Shown here piece after piece: positions 8,915-17,944 of a DNA stretch of 64,000 bases. The DNA lies in NCBI GenBank assembly GCA_029238785.1, contig JAQWFN010000123.1, positions 1 through 64,000 of the forward strand, given 5' to 3'. A program made the translations under genes and the position numbers. This DNA is from Flavobacteriales bacterium. Lineage in GTDB: Bacteria; Bacteroidota; Bacteroidia; Flavobacteriales_D; Sanyastnellaceae. Below the pieces are notes generated by a model that saw only the letters and a program-made list of their open reading frames with translations, had not been told where the DNA came from and did no database searches. Within the stretch, counting starts at the first letter, position 1. The number at the start of each line of letters is the position of its first letter.

Positions 8915-10939
8915 TTAGAGTCTTGCTCCAATAACCAAAATATCATCGATTTGGTCGTTATCGCCTCGCCACGCAGCAAAACGCTCACTCATAGTCGTTT
9001 TGGCTTGAGCGAGTCCGGATTCACTTAAGTTGATAAGCATTTCATTAAAACGCTGCTTGTTCAACTTTTTATTTTCATCACCGCCAAACTGATCTAAGAA
9101 GCCATCTGTAAACATGTATAAGAATGTTCCATGGTGATAAGGAATCGTTTTCGTGGTGAAGGTAGCTCGCTTCATAAAGAAATGACCACCAATACTGTAG
9201 TTATCGGCCTTCACTTCATGTGCTATACCATTGTTTACCAGAACAATTCCATTTTGTGCTCCGGCAAAACTAATGGTGCGTTCTCCTTGATCGATAACAC
9301 ATAAACTCATGTCCATACCATCTTGAGAACGGTCGCTTTCTTCAGAAGCTTGGTTGAGTGATTTGTAAATCTCGTGGTGCACTTCACTTAAAATCAAACC
9401 TGGATCATAGATGCGCTTCTCGTTCACCACCTTGTTCAACTTCGCGTTAGCAATTAAAGACATAAAGGCCCCAGGAACTCCATGTCCGGTGCAATCAATG
9501 GTTGCTAAAATAAAGCGATCACCAATTTCCGTGAACCAATAGAAATCGCCACTCACGATATCCTTCGGCTTGAAAAACACAAAAGATTCAGGCAAGAAGC
9601 GTCTGATCTGCTGCTCTGGAATCAGTATGGAATTTTGAATCTTCCTGGCGTAATTGATACTGCTGATGATTTTTCTACGCTGATTCTTGATTTCACAATT
9701 CTGTTGATTCAATATTCTGTTGGTGTTTCTTTTTTTGATGACACTCCATACCAGCATGAGCAGCACAATCATGATTGAAATTCCAATCACCAAAAACACC
9801 TTTCTCTGATTGGCTTCTGAGGCTTTTTGTTGAATCAACTGTGCAGATATCTCCGCATTTTTCTTTTCGCGTTTTTCAGATTCATACTTCGCATTCAGCT
9901 CATTGATTCTACTCACATTATTAAGCCGGTCGAGACTATCTTTCAAAGCAACATATGATTGCGTAGAAAGATATGCTTGCTCATAGTTCATTTTTGCTTC
10001 AAACAGCTCTGCTCTCAACTCATGAATTGAAAGCAAAGCATCCATAAAATCGTTTTTGATACAGCTTGGTTCAGCTGTAAGCAATAAAGCAATAGCGTTA
10101 TTATAATTTCCTTCTTTCAAGGCAACATTGGCCAAACCGATATACCCTTGCACGGCACCCATTTCATCTTGCTGATCGAGACTCCACTTTAGTGCTTCAT
10201 TCATATGGTACTTAGCTGAATCAATTTCGTTTTCAGCCAAATACACATCACCCAAAATAGCAGAGGGACTCACTACTTGGCCGTGCAGCGACTGAAAACG
10301 CTGAAGCGACTGAGTATAATACAAGCACGAATCATATTGCTCTAGGCTTAAATAAGACAATGCGATATTGTATAAACAAATCGCAGCTCCATGATAATCT
10401 TGAATTTCAATGTCGATATTGTACCCTTCGCGATGATGTCGAATGCTTTCCCCATAATTCTCTATGTAACTATAAATGGCTCCAAGGTTATTTAGAATTT
10501 TAGAAGCTCCCTCCCGATCATTCGCCCTCTCGAAATAGTCTAAAGCCAATTGAAAGTTTTCTAACCCTGTTAAATTCTTACCCTTTAAAGAAGCAACGAT
10601 ACCTATATTATTATAGGCTTCTGCGATGTGTAAATCATCTTCTAATTCATGCGCTAGACGCAGGGCATTCTCAGCATGGCTTAGGGCAGAATCAGGATGA
10701 GAGAACAACAAGAGGTCGCTAATTTCAAGTTCGATGTGAACTGCGCTGCTATCTTCAGTACTTTTGCTGAGTTCGAGATACAATTCTTCCACGCTGCGCT
10801 CAGCTTGAGCTAGCGCATTAAACGAAAGACCTACAAGAAGAAGTAGGAATGATATTCGCCAAAGGGTGGATGTAATGAAGCGTATCAGTTTTTGATTCTT
10901 ATCTCCCCTTATTACGAAACGTCCTACAAAAAGTTTCAT
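8915..10939 (-). CDS. TPR sensor with SpoIIE/PP2C-type serine phosphatase
   Basis: The predicted 674-residue signalling protein has an N-terminal membrane signal (residues about 28-45) and a periplasmic array of tetratricopeptide repeats (about 60-330, e.g. EAYNNIGIVASLKGKNLTGL). A transmembrane helix near residues 378-398 (VFLVIGISIMIVLLMLVWSV) precedes a short coiled segment and a cytoplasmic PP2C domain. The phosphatase shows FKPKDIVSGDFYW and ATIDCTGHGVPGAFMSLI with the metal-binding Asp residues, and the later MFTDGFLDQFGG. This architecture is common in Bacteroidota. SiaA of the Sia pathway is also a PP2C phosphatase, so this could act on a SiaC-like protein (21.3 kb), but the genes are 10 kb apart. 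It is divergent from rpsT. Confidence 0.88.
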   Translation of the reverse strand: MKLFVGRFVIRGDKNQKLIRFITSTLWRISFLLLLVGLSFNALAQAERSVEELYLELSKSTEDSSAVHIELEISDLLLFSHPDSALSHAENALRLAHELEDDLHIAEAYNNIGIVASLKGKNLTGLENFQLALDYFERANDREGASKILNNLGAIYSYIENYGESIRHHREGYNIDIEIQDYHGAAICLYNIALSYLSLEQYDSCLYYTQSLQRFQSLHGQVVSPSAILGDVYLAENEIDSAKYHMNEALKWSLDQQDEMGAVQGYIGLANVALKEGNYNNAIALLLTAEPSCIKNDFMDALLSIHELRAELFEAKMNYEQAYLSTQSYVALKDSLDRLNNVSRINELNAKYESEKREKKNAEISAQLIQQKASEANQRKVFLVIGISIMIVLLMLVWSVIKKRNTNRILNQQNCEIKNQRRKIISSINYARKIQNSILIPEQQIRRFLPESFVFFKPKDIVSGDFYWFTEIGDRFILATIDCTGHGVPGAFMSLIANAKLNKVVNEKRIYDPGLILSEVHHEIYKSLNQASEESDRSQDGMDMSLCVIDQGERTISFAGAQNGIVLVNNGIAHEVKADNYSIGGHFFMKRATFTTKTIPYHHGTFLYMFTDGFLDQFGGDENKKLNKQRFNEMLINLSESGLAQAKTTMSERFAAWRGDNDQIDDILVIGARL

Positions 10940-10982
10940 TGAAAAAAGTAAAGAATAAGCTTAGAAAGAATAAAAAAGTTCC

Positions 10983-10990
10983 TATATTTG
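10983..10990 (+). promoter_or_regulatory. -7 box TATATTTG of rpsT
   Basis: This exact TAnnTTTG box, followed by CACCCC, lies 31 bases before the rpsT ATG. It gives rpsT a short leader of about 25 bases. No convincing -33 TTG element is seen. Confidence 0.7.
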
Positions 10991-11021
10991 CACCCCTATT
11001 TGAGAAGATAAAGAAAAAACC

Positions 11022-11273
11022 ATGGCAAATCACAAGTCAGCCCTCAAGAGAATTCGTTCTAACGAAAAGAGAAAAGTAAGAAACCGCTACCAGCATAAGA
11101 CAACACGTAATGCTGTACGCGTCTTGCGCAGTACTGAGGACAAAAAAGAAGCATCAGAAATGTTGCCCAAGGTTTGTTCCATGCTAGATAAATTAGCGAA
11201 GAGAAACATCATTCACAAAAATAAAGCAGCCAACCTCAAATCGAGCTTGACTTTGCTAGTGAAGGCACTCTAA
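11022..11273 (+). CDS. rpsT: 30S ribosomal protein S20
   Basis: Predicted 83-residue basic helical protein ([21 protein letters not shown]) with the family-typical C-terminal segment [15 protein letters not shown]. It binds 16S rRNA in the small subunit body. It stands as a single-gene unit with its own -7 box and an intrinsic terminator at 11296-11323. Confidence 0.96.
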   Translation: MANHKSALKRIRSNEKRKVRNRYQHKTTRNAVRVLRSTEDKKEASEMLPKVCSMLDKLAKRNIIHKNKAANLKSSLTLLVKAL

Positions 11274-11295
11274 AAACATTTATGTTTATAACATG

Positions 11296-11323
11296 AAAGC
11301 TCCCACTAATGGGGGCTTTTTTT
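11296..11323 (+). terminator. Intrinsic terminator after rpsT
   Basis: The stem AAAGCTCCC / GGGGGCTTT has one T-G wobble and a six-base loop, followed by seven T. It lies 22 bases after the rpsT stop and ends just five bases before the radC ATG. Confidence 0.8.
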
Positions 11324-11327
11324 GTTT

Positions 11328-12026
11328 ATGGCTGAAAATTATACGCATTCGAGCATTCAATTGCTCAAAGAAGAAGACCGCCCAAGAGAGCGAATTTTAA
11401 AAAATGGAATTGCTGCTGCGAGTGACACCGACCTACTCACAGTTATCTTAGGAACCGGAAGTGCAACGATGGGAGTAGCAGAATTGGCCCACTCCCTGCT
11501 CGAAACACATCACTTCGACCTTTCCATTCTCTGCAGAATGTCAATTCAACAACTCCAAAAAGCAAAGGGAATTGGTCCGGCTAAAGCCATTACCATCGCC
11601 GCAGCGTTTGAGCTAGGAAGGCGACTCGATCAGCATCGGGCTAAAAAACGGGTTAAAATAAGTTCTTCCAAAGACGTTCATGAACTCCTACGTCCGCTAC
11701 TAGTAGATTTAGCGCACGAGGAATTTTGGATTCTTTGCTTGAACCGAGCAAACATGGTTCTTAGCCAAGAAAAAGTATCCTCAGGGGGCTTGGCAGGAAC
11801 TGTTGCCGACCCAAAAGTAATTTTTGAGAAAGCGCTTTCCATTCAAAGTTCGGCCATTGTGCTCGCACATAATCATCCTAGCGGAAATCTTAAACCAAGT
11901 GCCTCAGACGACAAGATCACCAAACAGCTCAAAAATGCAGGGGAATTCTTAGATTTACCAATCATTGATCACCTCATCATTAGCGTGCAGGGTTACTTTA
12001 GTTACGCTGATGAAGGAAAGCTCTAA
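11328..12026 (+). CDS. radC: RadC/JAB-domain protein
   Basis: Predicted 232-residue member of the RadC (YicR) family. The N-terminal half contains a helix-hairpin-helix (LQKAKGIGPAKAITIAAAFELGRRL). The C-terminal JAB1/MPN-like domain carries the metal motif AHNHPSGN followed by SASDDKIT. Family members were once linked to DNA repair, but their biochemical role is unclear. I start it at ATG 11328; the frame upstream only adds TTG TTT inside the terminator T-run. There is no room for a separate leader, so expression must come from read-through or a start site inside the rpsT terminator region. Confidence 0.92.
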   Translation: MAENYTHSSIQLLKEEDRPRERILKNGIAAASDTDLLTVILGTGSATMGVAELAHSLLETHHFDLSILCRMSIQQLQKAKGIGPAKAITIAAAFELGRRLDQHRAKKRVKISSSKDVHELLRPLLVDLAHEEFWILCLNRANMVLSQEKVSSGGLAGTVADPKVIFEKALSIQSSAIVLAHNHPSGNLKPSASDDKITKQLKNAGEFLDLPIIDHLIISVQGYFSYADEGKL

Positions 12027-12027
12027 T

Positions 12028-13158
12028 ATGAAGAAAATCATTACCGTTATCGGTGCCCGTCCACAAATCATTAAAGCTGCAGCACTCAGCCGCGCTATAC
12101 AAGAAAAATGGGACTCTCATCTTGAAGAAGTTCTTGTTCATACCGGTCAGCATTACGACGAGAACCTATCTGCTGTATTTTTTGATGAGATGAATATCCC
12201 TCGTCCCAAGTACCAACTTGAAGTGGGTTCAGGCTTACACGGAGCACAAACAGCCAAGATGATGATCGACCTTGAAGCAGTTGTTCTGAAAGAGAAACCT
12301 GATGCAGTAGTTGTTTATGGCGATACCAACTCTACGCTCGCAGCAGCGCTTGTTGCAGCTAAACTTCACATCCCCTTAATTCATATTGAAGCCGGTTTGC
12401 GCTCATTCAACAAATCAATGCCCGAAGAAATTAACCGAATTCTTTGCGACCACTGCAGCACCTTGCTCTTCTCCCCCACCAAAAGCGGTATCCACAATTT
12501 AGAGAACGAGGGCTTCAAAAAAGGTAATGCTGGTCCATACTCCGCAGACAATCCTTTGATTGTTCATTGTGGTGATGTGATGCTCGACAACGCATTGTAC
12601 TTCGCGCAAAAAGCTCAGGAAACTAAATCACTACCCGCTGAAATCAGTGGCGACTTCGCACTGGCCACCGTTCACCGTCCATACAATACTGATGATCCGC
12701 AAAGGCTCAAAGCAGTGATGCAAGCCTTGATGGACATCTACACCAAGCACAAGATGCAAGTGGTACTTCCACTTCACCCGAGAACCAAACACCTGCTAGA
12801 ACAACATCTACCTGAGTTTTTTGACGGCATGAAGACTAGTCCGGCACTTGTACTTTGCGAACCTTTGGGCTACTTGGATATGATCTTGCTTGAAAGCCAA
12901 GCAAAATTAATCGTTACCGATTCTGGTGGTGTGCAAAAAGAAGCTTACTTCTTTAAAACGCCTTGCATTGTATTAAGAACAGAAACCGAATGGACCGAGT
13001 TGATTGAATCTGGCGCCGCTAAATTGAGCTTCGACTTGGATAAGATCGACCAGCATGTGGATACCCTGCTCAGCCATCCGCCTCAGGAGTGGCCCGCTTT
13101 CTATGGCGATGGAAAAGCCGCTGAATTTATTGCTGAAAAACTCCTCCAAACACTGTGA
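12028..13158 (+). CDS. wecB: Non-hydrolysing UDP-N-acetylglucosamine 2-epimerase
   Basis: This 376-residue enzyme interconverts UDP-GlcNAc and UDP-ManNAc, supplying ManNAc sugars for surface polysaccharides. The GT-B fold motifs are VIGARPQIIKAA at the N-terminus, HTGQHYDENLS near residue 41, YGDTNSTLAAALVA near 90, HIEAGLRSF near 115 and TDSGGVQKEAYFF near 290. I start it at ATG 12028, one base after the radC stop. Longer in-frame extension overlaps radC without adding family sequence. It overlaps the next gene (GTGA at 13155-13158), which encodes a polysaccharide deacetylase, so both probably serve the same glycan. Confidence 0.94.
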   Translation: MKKIITVIGARPQIIKAAALSRAIQEKWDSHLEEVLVHTGQHYDENLSAVFFDEMNIPRPKYQLEVGSGLHGAQTAKMMIDLEAVVLKEKPDAVVVYGDTNSTLAAALVAAKLHIPLIHIEAGLRSFNKSMPEEINRILCDHCSTLLFSPTKSGIHNLENEGFKKGNAGPYSADNPLIVHCGDVMLDNALYFAQKAQETKSLPAEISGDFALATVHRPYNTDDPQRLKAVMQALMDIYTKHKMQVVLPLHPRTKHLLEQHLPEFFDGMKTSPALVLCEPLGYLDMILLESQAKLIVTDSGGVQKEAYFFKTPCIVLRTETEWTELIESGAAKLSFDLDKIDQHVDTLLSHPPQEWPAFYGDGKAAEFIAEKLLQTL

Positions 13159-14480
13159 AGCTCATCTTATATAATGAATATCCAAGCACTCGCCTAAGCT
13201 ACATTGCTAAGGTTATTTTTGGCGAGCTTTTGGGCTTGGAAATCGAACATTGTCATGATGAGAAGAGCTATCAGCAAGCCGAAGGAGCAAAGATCAACTA
13301 CTCTCAAAACACCGAATTACCAGGCATCCACATTTATGATGCTGGCTTACTTCGTGAAAAAGGCATTCGAAACCTCCAATTGACACACCATTTTAATGAG
13401 CAAACTCAGCTCGATGAATTGTGTTTCGACAATAAGTCTTTCGACCTGCTCAGTGCTGCTTTTTTCTTGGTGACTCGATACGAGGAATACTTACCTCATA
13501 AAACTGATGAGCACAGCAGGTTTCTGCCGGAACAAAGCGCCGCACTCAAATTTGGTTTTCTCCATAGAGCTGTTGTCAACCGATATGCCTTATTCCTCAA
13601 AAAACAGCTTGAACGCGTTTACCCTTCACTCAGGTTCAATTGTCAGAAATATCAATTCATCTCAAGTGTTGATATCGATAGCGCTTACGCTTATAAAGAG
13701 AAAGGATTCATGCGTTTTGCAGGTGGAATTGCAAAAGACCTCATTGCCTTTGATTTTGAAAACCTCAAGCAACGCGTGTTAACCCAATTGGGAAGAAAGC
13801 ACGATCCATACGACACCTATGCATACATGGATGCCCTGCATGAAAAGCACAAGGTAAAAGCTATTTTCTTTTTCTTAATGGCCGATTATGGACATAACGA
13901 CAAAGGATTACCTTGGAGAAGCAAAGCCTTTCAATCGCTTATTAAGTCGGTTAATGACAAGAACGAGGTAGGTATTCACCCTGGTTATCAAAGTAACTTT
14001 CAAGAAGGTAAATTGAAACTTGAATTGGAACGACTGCAAAAGATCACTCACAGAAAAGTGCATCAGAGCAGACAGCATTTCTTAATGTTGCGTTTCCCTT
14101 TTACTTACCGCAAGCTCGTTGCTGCTGACATTACAGAAGATTACACCATGGGCTATGCACAACATCCTGGTTTTAGAGCTAGTATATGCAGCTCCTTTTT
14201 GTGGTATGACCTAGATGCTGAGAGAAGCAGTAAACTTAGAATACATCCCTTCACCTTTATGGATGCCACACTCAATCGTTATTTGGATTGGCCCGCAAAT
14301 GAAGTTTTAAGTAGGATTAAACCGCTACTGGATGAAGTAAAAGCCGTAAATGGAACAGGCATGAGTCTGTGGCACAACGAGTCGCTTTCTGGAACTTGGT
14401 TTTGGAAGGGCTGGGAAAATGTTCTTGATGAAATTCTTTTTGAAGCTCAACAGAAAGAAAAGGAAACTAATCCATCCTAA
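13155..14480 (+). CDS. Polysaccharide deacetylase family protein
   Basis: This is a 441-residue protein with a GTG start overlapping the wecB stop. The N-terminal 150 residues resemble the accessory region found in Bacteroidota deacetylases (FDLLSAAFFLVTRYEEYLPH). A NodB-type barrel follows: SSVDIDSAYAY gives the metal Asp residues near 175, and VGIHPGYQSN near 275 supplies a metal His. No signal peptide is visible, so it should be cytoplasmic. By family it removes N-acetyl groups from an acetylated sugar substrate; pairing with the WecB-type epimerase suggests cell-surface polysaccharide synthesis. Exact substrate unknown. Confidence 0.85.
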   Translation: MKLILYNEYPSTRLSYIAKVIFGELLGLEIEHCHDEKSYQQAEGAKINYSQNTELPGIHIYDAGLLREKGIRNLQLTHHFNEQTQLDELCFDNKSFDLLSAAFFLVTRYEEYLPHKTDEHSRFLPEQSAALKFGFLHRAVVNRYALFLKKQLERVYPSLRFNCQKYQFISSVDIDSAYAYKEKGFMRFAGGIAKDLIAFDFENLKQRVLTQLGRKHDPYDTYAYMDALHEKHKVKAIFFFLMADYGHNDKGLPWRSKAFQSLIKSVNDKNEVGIHPGYQSNFQEGKLKLELERLQKITHRKVHQSRQHFLMLRFPFTYRKLVAADITEDYTMGYAQHPGFRASICSSFLWYDLDAERSSKLRIHPFTFMDATLNRYLDWPANEVLSRIKPLLDEVKAVNGTGMSLWHNESLSGTWFWKGWENVLDEILFEAQQKEKETNPS

Positions 14481-14540
14481 AAAAACCAAACTAGCCTGCA
14501 CTCATCAAGGCTTTAACTAACTTAGCTTAAAACAACAAGC

Positions 14541-15188
14541 ATGATTCACGAACTCGGCAAAACCAATTCCATTCTACAAGTTTACTTGTCTGAGATAAGA
14601 GACAGTCAAATTCAGCAAGACCGCATGCGTTTCAGAAGGAACATGCAGCGAATTGGAGAGGTTTTGGCCTACGAGTTGAGCAAGACTTTGGATTTCAAAG
14701 AAACCGAAGTTAGCACTCCCTTGGGCGACGCTACTGGTCATGAACTCAAAGAACAACCCGTTCTTGCAGCTATTCTCCGCGCGGGACTGCCATTGCATGA
14801 AGGAGTTCTCAACATTTTTGATCATGCTGATAATGCTTTTGTTTCTGCCTACCGCAAATACCAAAACAACGGTGAGTTTGAAATCGCTATTGAATACATG
14901 TCTAGCCCAGATATAACCGGAAAAACCTTAATTCTTTGCGATCCAATGATTGCCACTGGAGCGAGCATGGAACTGGCATTTCGGGCCTTACTGAAACGAG
15001 GGATCCCAGAGAAAGTCTATGTGGTTTCAGCCATTGTAAGCAATCAAGGAATAAACTACTTACGCAAGCACATGCCCGAGAACACCTCCTACTGGTGCGG
15101 AGCTGTTGACTTAGAACTAACGGCAAAAGCATACATTGTTCCTGGTTTAGGCGACGCAGGTGATTTAGCTTACGGTGCAAAAAATTAA
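14541..15188 (+). CDS. upp: Uracil phosphoribosyltransferase
   Basis: Predicted 215-residue pyrimidine salvage enzyme that converts uracil and PRPP to UMP. The PRPP-binding loop is LILCDPMIATGASMELAF near residues 130-147. The uracil-binding C-terminal stretch includes PGLGDAGDLAYG. The N-terminal segment HELGKTNSILQVYLSEIRD is family typical. Sixty bases separate it from the deacetylase, so it may have its own promoter. The next gene follows after 12 bases. Confidence 0.95.
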   Translation: MIHELGKTNSILQVYLSEIRDSQIQQDRMRFRRNMQRIGEVLAYELSKTLDFKETEVSTPLGDATGHELKEQPVLAAILRAGLPLHEGVLNIFDHADNAFVSAYRKYQNNGEFEIAIEYMSSPDITGKTLILCDPMIATGASMELAFRALLKRGIPEKVYVVSAIVSNQGINYLRKHMPENTSYWCGAVDLELTAKAYIVPGLGDAGDLAYGAKN

Positions 15189-15200
15189 ACTCAAACACCC

Positions 15201-15647
15201 ATGTGGGGCAAGTTGATTGGTTACTTCTTTTTATCGATTGTGAAATTTCTTTTCACCCCATCGGCCATGTTCCTCGACCCTACAGAAGATTATAGCTTTC
15301 TCACCATTGTGCTCACAACATCAAGCGGTGCTGCTGTTGGTGTTTTTGTGATCTATAGCTTTGGAAAACGCCTCTTCAAATACCTTTCAATGCGAGCAAA
15401 ACGCAGAGGGGCTAAAGTTTTTTCTGCTTCGCGAAGGAGAATCGTAAGGATTAAAAACAAATACGGTATTTTTGGATTGATGCTTATCTCGGGATTAATT
15501 TCCGTCCCCATCACTTCCCTCATCGCCTCAAAATATTTTAACCATAAAAAAGAAACTCCTTTTCTAATTACCCTCGCATTCTTTGCCTGGTCTATACTTC
15601 TCACAGGAGTTCATTTCATTTTTAAAAACGCAGTAAATGCTGGATAG
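15201..15647 (+). CDS. Small conserved-looking membrane protein
   Basis: This 148-residue protein has two hydrophobic segments in its N-terminal half (about 5-20 and 33-52), a strongly basic cytoplasmic stretch (LSMRAKRRGAKVFSASRRR, about 70-90), and two C-terminal helices (GIFGLMLISGLISVPITSLIA and ITLAFFAWSILLTGVHFIF). The KYGIFGLMLISGLISVPI pattern resembles the small multidrug export/DedA-like group, but I cannot assign it. It sits between upp and the YjjG-type phosphatase and overlaps the latter by 11 bases, so it is translated and coupled. Function unknown. Confidence 0.78.
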   Translation: MWGKLIGYFFLSIVKFLFTPSAMFLDPTEDYSFLTIVLTTSSGAAVGVFVIYSFGKRLFKYLSMRAKRRGAKVFSASRRRIVRIKNKYGIFGLMLISGLISVPITSLIASKYFNHKKETPFLITLAFFAWSILLTGVHFIFKNAVNAG

Positions 15648-16344
15648 TTCGCACTTATTTTTTGACCTCGACCGCACCTTATGGGATTTTGATACCAACT
15701 CGCAACTCGCCTTACAGGAAATCTTTCAATCTGAAGAACTTGAAGCACGTTTGAATACCAAATTCAATAAATTCTACTCGCAATATGTGAAAGAAAATGA
15801 GCTTTGTTGGGACGACTACCGCCTTGGAGTAATGAGCAAAGAAGACCTCCGATTTGAACGTTTCTTGAGAACCTTGAAGCAATTCAACTCTAGCGATAAA
15901 GACTTGGCTATTAAAATGGGCGACCTCTACGTAGCCAAAAGCCCGATGAAAACGGCACTTATCGATGGCACAAAAGAAGTGCTCGATGTACTTTCTCAAC
16001 AGGGATATCGAATGCACATCATTACCAATGGTTTTGAAGAGATTCAGCACATCAAACTGAGCAATTCAGGAATAGATAAGTACTTTGAAGAAATCATAAC
16101 CTCAGAAAGAGCAGGTGTAAAGAAACCGCACGAGCAGATTTTCTTATACAGCTTAAAACTGGCCAATGCTCACCCGCATGATTCTGTAATGATTGGTGAT
16201 GATTTGCCCGTAGATATTTTAGGCGCGAAGTCTGTTGGAATGAAGCAAGTATACTTCAACCCCGAAGGAATACCTCATCAAGAAGAAATTACAAAAGAAA
16301 TAAAATCACTTAAAGAAATGTTGGCCTGGATCGAAGGCCATTAA
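15637..16344 (+). CDS. HAD-family YjjG-type pyrimidine nucleotidase
   Basis: This is a 235-residue haloacid dehalogenase-superfamily phosphatase. Motif I is FFDLDRTLWDFD near residue 8, motif II IITNGFEE near 127, motif III Lys in GVKKPHEQIF near 163, and motif IV MIGDDLPVDILGAK near 188. The helical cap lies between motifs I and II. By similarity to YjjG it dephosphorylates nucleoside monophosphates, including non-canonical pyrimidines, acting as house-cleaning. Proximity to upp fits a pyrimidine theme. Confidence 0.88.
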   Translation: MLDSSHLFFDLDRTLWDFDTNSQLALQEIFQSEELEARLNTKFNKFYSQYVKENELCWDDYRLGVMSKEDLRFERFLRTLKQFNSSDKDLAIKMGDLYVAKSPMKTALIDGTKEVLDVLSQQGYRMHIITNGFEEIQHIKLSNSGIDKYFEEIITSERAGVKKPHEQIFLYSLKLANAHPHDSVMIGDDLPVDILGAKSVGMKQVYFNPEGIPHQEEITKEIKSLKEMLAWIEGH

Positions 16345-16354
16345 ATACAAGAAC

Positions 16355-16672
16355 ATGATGGAAGAGAACAAAAAACCACAATTGAACATCGAATTGAGCG
16401 AAGAAGTTGCTGGAGGCACATATTCGAATTTAGCTATCATTACACATTCAGCGGCTGAATTTATCCTTGACTTCATTCGAATTATGCCTGGTGTACCTAA
16501 GGCTAAAGTTAAGTCGAGAGTGATCATCACTCCTCAGCATGCGAAACGACTCATGCGCGCACTCAACGAGAACATCAAGAAATACGAAAGTCAACACGGT
16601 GTGATTAAAGAAGCTCCAGGTCCAGAAATGAACCTTCCAATGAACTTCAGCGGACCACAAGGAGAAGCTTAA
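16355..16672 (+). CDS. DUF3467 family protein
   Basis: Small 105-residue acidic cytoplasmic protein matching DUF3467: core EVAGGTYSNLAIITHSAAEF, then DFIRIMPGVPKAKVKSRVI and the closing TPQHAKRLMRALNENI. Its role is unknown; members are widespread in Bacteroidota. It is ten bases after the HAD gene. Its stop overlaps the convergent dihydroorotase-like gene by four bases. Confidence 0.88.
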   Translation: MMEENKKPQLNIELSEEVAGGTYSNLAIITHSAAEFILDFIRIMPGVPKAKVKSRVIITPQHAKRLMRALNENIKKYESQHGVIKEAPGPEMNLPMNFSGPQGEA

Positions 16673-17940
16673 TCTTCTTGCAATACCAATTGTTCTCCGT
16701 TTACAATACCGTAAACTTTACCGGGAAGTGTTTGTCCGATTATTGATGAGTTCAGTGATTTACTGATCCAGCTATCTTTAGTGTATTCACTAGAAACATC
16801 AGCTGAAAACAGCGTAAACTCGGCCTTATTTCCGAGCTCAATACTTTGCTGCTCATCTCCTAAGACCTGCCTTGGTCCAATGGCTAAAGCATGTACAATT
16901 TGATCGATGCCAAGTTTCTCAGCGCTTCCTTTGCAAATCAATGAAAACGCGGCTTCGATGGTACTGTTTCCAAAAGCAGCATGTTCGAATTCGCGTTTTT
17001 TGTTTTCAATATTCTCCGGTTCGTGGTTAGAACAGATCACGTCGATGGTGCCGTCTTTCAATCCTTTGATCAGTGCTAAGCGGTCGCTTTCTTCACGAAA
17101 CGGAGGAAGGACTTTGAGGTTCGAGTCAAAGCTCGCAAGGTCTTTATCAGTGAAACACAATTGCTGAGCAGCCACACCTGCCGTGATGTTTAGTCCTTCT
17201 TTTTTGGCTTTGCGCACCATTTCTACTGCTCGTTTACTTGAAAGGAGCATCAGATGTAGTTTCCCCCCTGAATAACGAAGCACTTCAATTTCTCGTGCAA
17301 CTCGAATTTCTTCAGCCACAGAAGGAATTCCTTTCAAACCAAGACTATTGCTCATTTTACCTTCATGCATCACTCCGCCATCAGCCAAATCAGGATCCAT
17401 GCAAATGCTCATTAAAGGCACATCGAGTTCTCTGCTGTAATCCAAGCTACGGTTCATGAGTGCAGTTCGCTCAATGGGTTTATCATCACTAAAAGCAACA
17501 GCACCAACAGACATCATATCAAACATTTCACTCATCTGTTGTCCTTTTCCTCCCTGTGAAATGCAACCTGCAGGCAGTAAGTCAACCGCGTGTCCAGCAG
17601 AACGAGATCTAAGGTAAACCACTTGAGCTTTAGAGTCTATTGCTGGCAGTGTTGAAGGCATGCAAAGCACTCGGGTAAAACCACCCTTCGCTGCAGCATC
17701 CAAACCATTCAACAGGCCTTCTTTGTATTCAAATCCCGGATCTCGAAAATTGGCTTTTAAATCGATCCAACCCAAAGACAAATTCATTCCTTTTGCATTG
17801 ATCAGACGATCTTCCTTCTCCGCTTTGAGCGACGATTTGATGTCTTGAATAATGCCATTTTCAATCAACACATCACGGACTTTATTGTGATGTTTCCCTT
17901 TAGGGTCTAAGATTAAAGCAGATTGAATGATCCAACGCAT
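16669..17940 (-). CDS. Dihydroorotase-like protein with metal-site residues lost (PyrC'-type)
   Basis: This 423-residue amidohydrolase-fold protein aligns by eye along its whole length with type I dihydroorotase: the N-terminal beta sandwich (ALILDPKGKHHNKVRDVLIENG), FSDDKPI, the loop around LKGIPSVAEEIRVAREIEVL and VLPPFREESDR. However, catalytic positions are changed. The HxH of IDxHxHxREPG is IDLKANFRDPG; the His-Glu of the HCED motif is ICMD; the second His of the HxxH motif is Leu (LHLMLL); and the Asp of TDHAPH is Asn (SNHEPE). It therefore probably does not bind zinc or make dihydroorotate. Known inactive homologues scaffold aspartate transcarbamoylase. A neighbouring BatA-type gene follows the same arrangement I recall from other Bacteroidota. 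Confidence 0.88.
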   Translation of the reverse strand: MRWIIQSALILDPKGKHHNKVRDVLIENGIIQDIKSSLKAEKEDRLINAKGMNLSLGWIDLKANFRDPGFEYKEGLLNGLDAAAKGGFTRVLCMPSTLPAIDSKAQVVYLRSRSAGHAVDLLPAGCISQGGKGQQMSEMFDMMSVGAVAFSDDKPIERTALMNRSLDYSRELDVPLMSICMDPDLADGGVMHEGKMSNSLGLKGIPSVAEEIRVAREIEVLRYSGGKLHLMLLSSKRAVEMVRKAKKEGLNITAGVAAQQLCFTDKDLASFDSNLKVLPPFREESDRLALIKGLKDGTIDVICSNHEPENIENKKREFEHAAFGNSTIEAAFSLICKGSAEKLGIDQIVHALAIGPRQVLGDEQQSIELGNKAEFTLFSADVSSEYTKDSWISKSLNSSIIGQTLPGKVYGIVNGEQLVLQED

Positions 17941-17944
17941 GATG

